A DNA stretch of 64,000 nt from NCBI RefSeq assembly GCF_001653515.1, contig NZ_LYOY01000001.1, positions 868,001-932,000 of the forward strand. Reading direction: 5' to 3'. The first letter of the stretch is position 1. Every line of letters begins with the position of its first letter. Made by a program: the position numbers and the translations under genes. Of this stretch, positions 63,494 through 64,000 are shown piece after piece. Source of the stretch: Streptomyces sp. ERV7. Lineage in GTDB: Bacteria > Actinomycetota > Actinomycetes > Streptomycetales > Streptomycetaceae. The notes under the pieces were generated by a model. That model saw only the letters and a list, made by a program, of their open reading frames with translations, had not been told where the DNA came from and did not search any database.

Positions 63494-64000
63494 CTAGCCC
63501 CGCGGCCAGGCGTCGGCGAGCATCTTGCGGGTGTCGCCCAGGAGTTGGGGCAGGATCTTGGTGTGGCCGACGACCGGCATGAAGTTGGTGTCGCCGCCCC
63601 AGCGCGGCACGATGTGCTGGTGCAGATGGGCGGCGATACCGGCGCCGGCGACGGTGCCCTGGTTCATGCCGATGTTGAAGCCGTGCGCCCCGGAGGCCGT
63701 GCGCAGGGCCGTCATGGCCTGCTTGGTGAGCTCCGCGAGCTCCAGGGTCTCGGCGGCGTCCAGGTCCGTGTAGTCGGCCACGTGCCGGTAGGGCACGACC
63801 ATCAGGTGACCGCCGTTGTACGGGTAGAGGTTGAGCACCGCGTACACATGCTCGCCACGGGCCACGATCAGCCCGTCCTCGTCGGATTTGGCCGGGATGG
63901 AGCAGAAGGGACAGCCGTCGCCCGCACCCGGGCCGGTCGGCTTGTTCTCGCCCTGGATGTAGGCCATCCGGTGGGGCGTCCACAGGCGCTGGAAGGCGTC
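63494..64000 (-). CDS. HIT-family (histidine triad) protein, 5' end beyond window
   Basis: Nucleotide hydrolase or transferase with the HIT motif AHLHQHIVPRW, a CPFC metal site (GDGCPFCSIPAK), and the VVPYRHV and FNIGMNQGTVAGAGIAAH blocks. The frame is open through the right edge with DAFQRLWTPHR before the internal Met at 63967. Homologues have that upstream segment, so the true start is outside the window. Confidence 0.93.
   Translation of the reverse strand, partial: DAFQRLWTPHRMAYIQGENKPTGPGAGDGCPFCSIPAKSDEDGLIVARGEHVYAVLNLYPYNGGHLMVVPYRHVADYTDLDAAETLELAELTKQAMTALRTASGAHGFNIGMNQGTVAGAGIAAHLHQHIVPRWGGDTNFMPVVGHTKILPQLLGDTRKMLADAWPRG

Overview
The window is chromosomal DNA from a Streptomyces or very close relative. 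The evidence is very high GC with G/C at most third codon positions, many GTG and some TTG starts, tightly packed genes with ATGA/GTGA overlaps, a BldD developmental regulator, an actinobacterial sIHF, and phosphatidylinositol-mannoside genes. From memory, the gene order matches the core-chromosome block of S. coelicolor around SCO1475-SCO1530. I see no tRNA, rRNA, CRISPR array, insertion sequence, prophage or integration site.

Layout. (1) 1-6.7 kb, minus strand: priA, metK, coaBC, then mihF-gmk-rpoZ. (2) 6.7-16.8 kb: the pyrimidine operon, transcribed pyrR-pyrB-pyrC-(PH-like membrane protein)-carA-carB-pyrD-pyrF. It has a promoter and a PyrR-type RNA site overlapping the pyrR ribosome binding site. 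(3) 16.8-17.4 kb: bldD on the plus strand, with a promoter and a palindromic BldD-type operator; two strong hairpins separate it from nusB. (4) 17.6-19.8 kb: pepQ-like, efp, nusB. (5) 20.1-30.2 kb: two small membrane proteins, alaS, yqgF, mltG, aroE, aroC, aroK, aroB, aroQ, linking tRNA charging, cell-wall and shikimate genes. (6) 30.3-34 kb: a plus-strand STAND-type ATPase with an apparently leaderless promoter, rpsD, and an iron-box-preceded DUF2470 (heme/iron-type) gene. (7) 34.1-38.4 kb: rarA, a VKOR homologue, hisS and a metallo-beta-lactamase-fold hydrolase. rarA is broken by a perfect 37-bp tandem duplication, and hisS appears to carry a deletion of about 32 nt that shifts the frame. 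(8) 38.5-40.7 kb: a lipid-anchored-type or membrane-tethered cyclophilin and a DUF349 protein on the plus strand. (9) 40.8-43.7 kb: a three-gene cassette of Ser/Thr kinase with TPR-like tail, EACC1-like small protein, and caspase-fold peptidase with TPR tail. (10) 43.8-53.8 kb: relA, apt, secF, secD, yajC, ruvB, ruvA, ruvC, yebC. (11) 53.9-59.1 kb: pdxT, pdxS, a LemA-like protein, pimA, patA, pgsA. (12) 59.4-64 kb: an EF-G-like GTPase, a large membrane protein, and a HIT-family gene running off the right edge.

Most of the window is conserved housekeeping DNA. The part most worth attention is the kinase/EACC1/caspase cassette. It fits the architecture of predicted NTP- and phosphorylation-controlled bacterial conflict or cell-suicide systems, and it sits behind its own terminator next to the stringent-response gene relA. 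Next in interest are the STAND ATPase without an output domain, the iron box in the short rpsD/DUF2470 divergent region, and the two indel lesions within about 2 kb, one of them in an essential gene, which may be assembly errors. Family names and comparisons are from memory; no database search was run.
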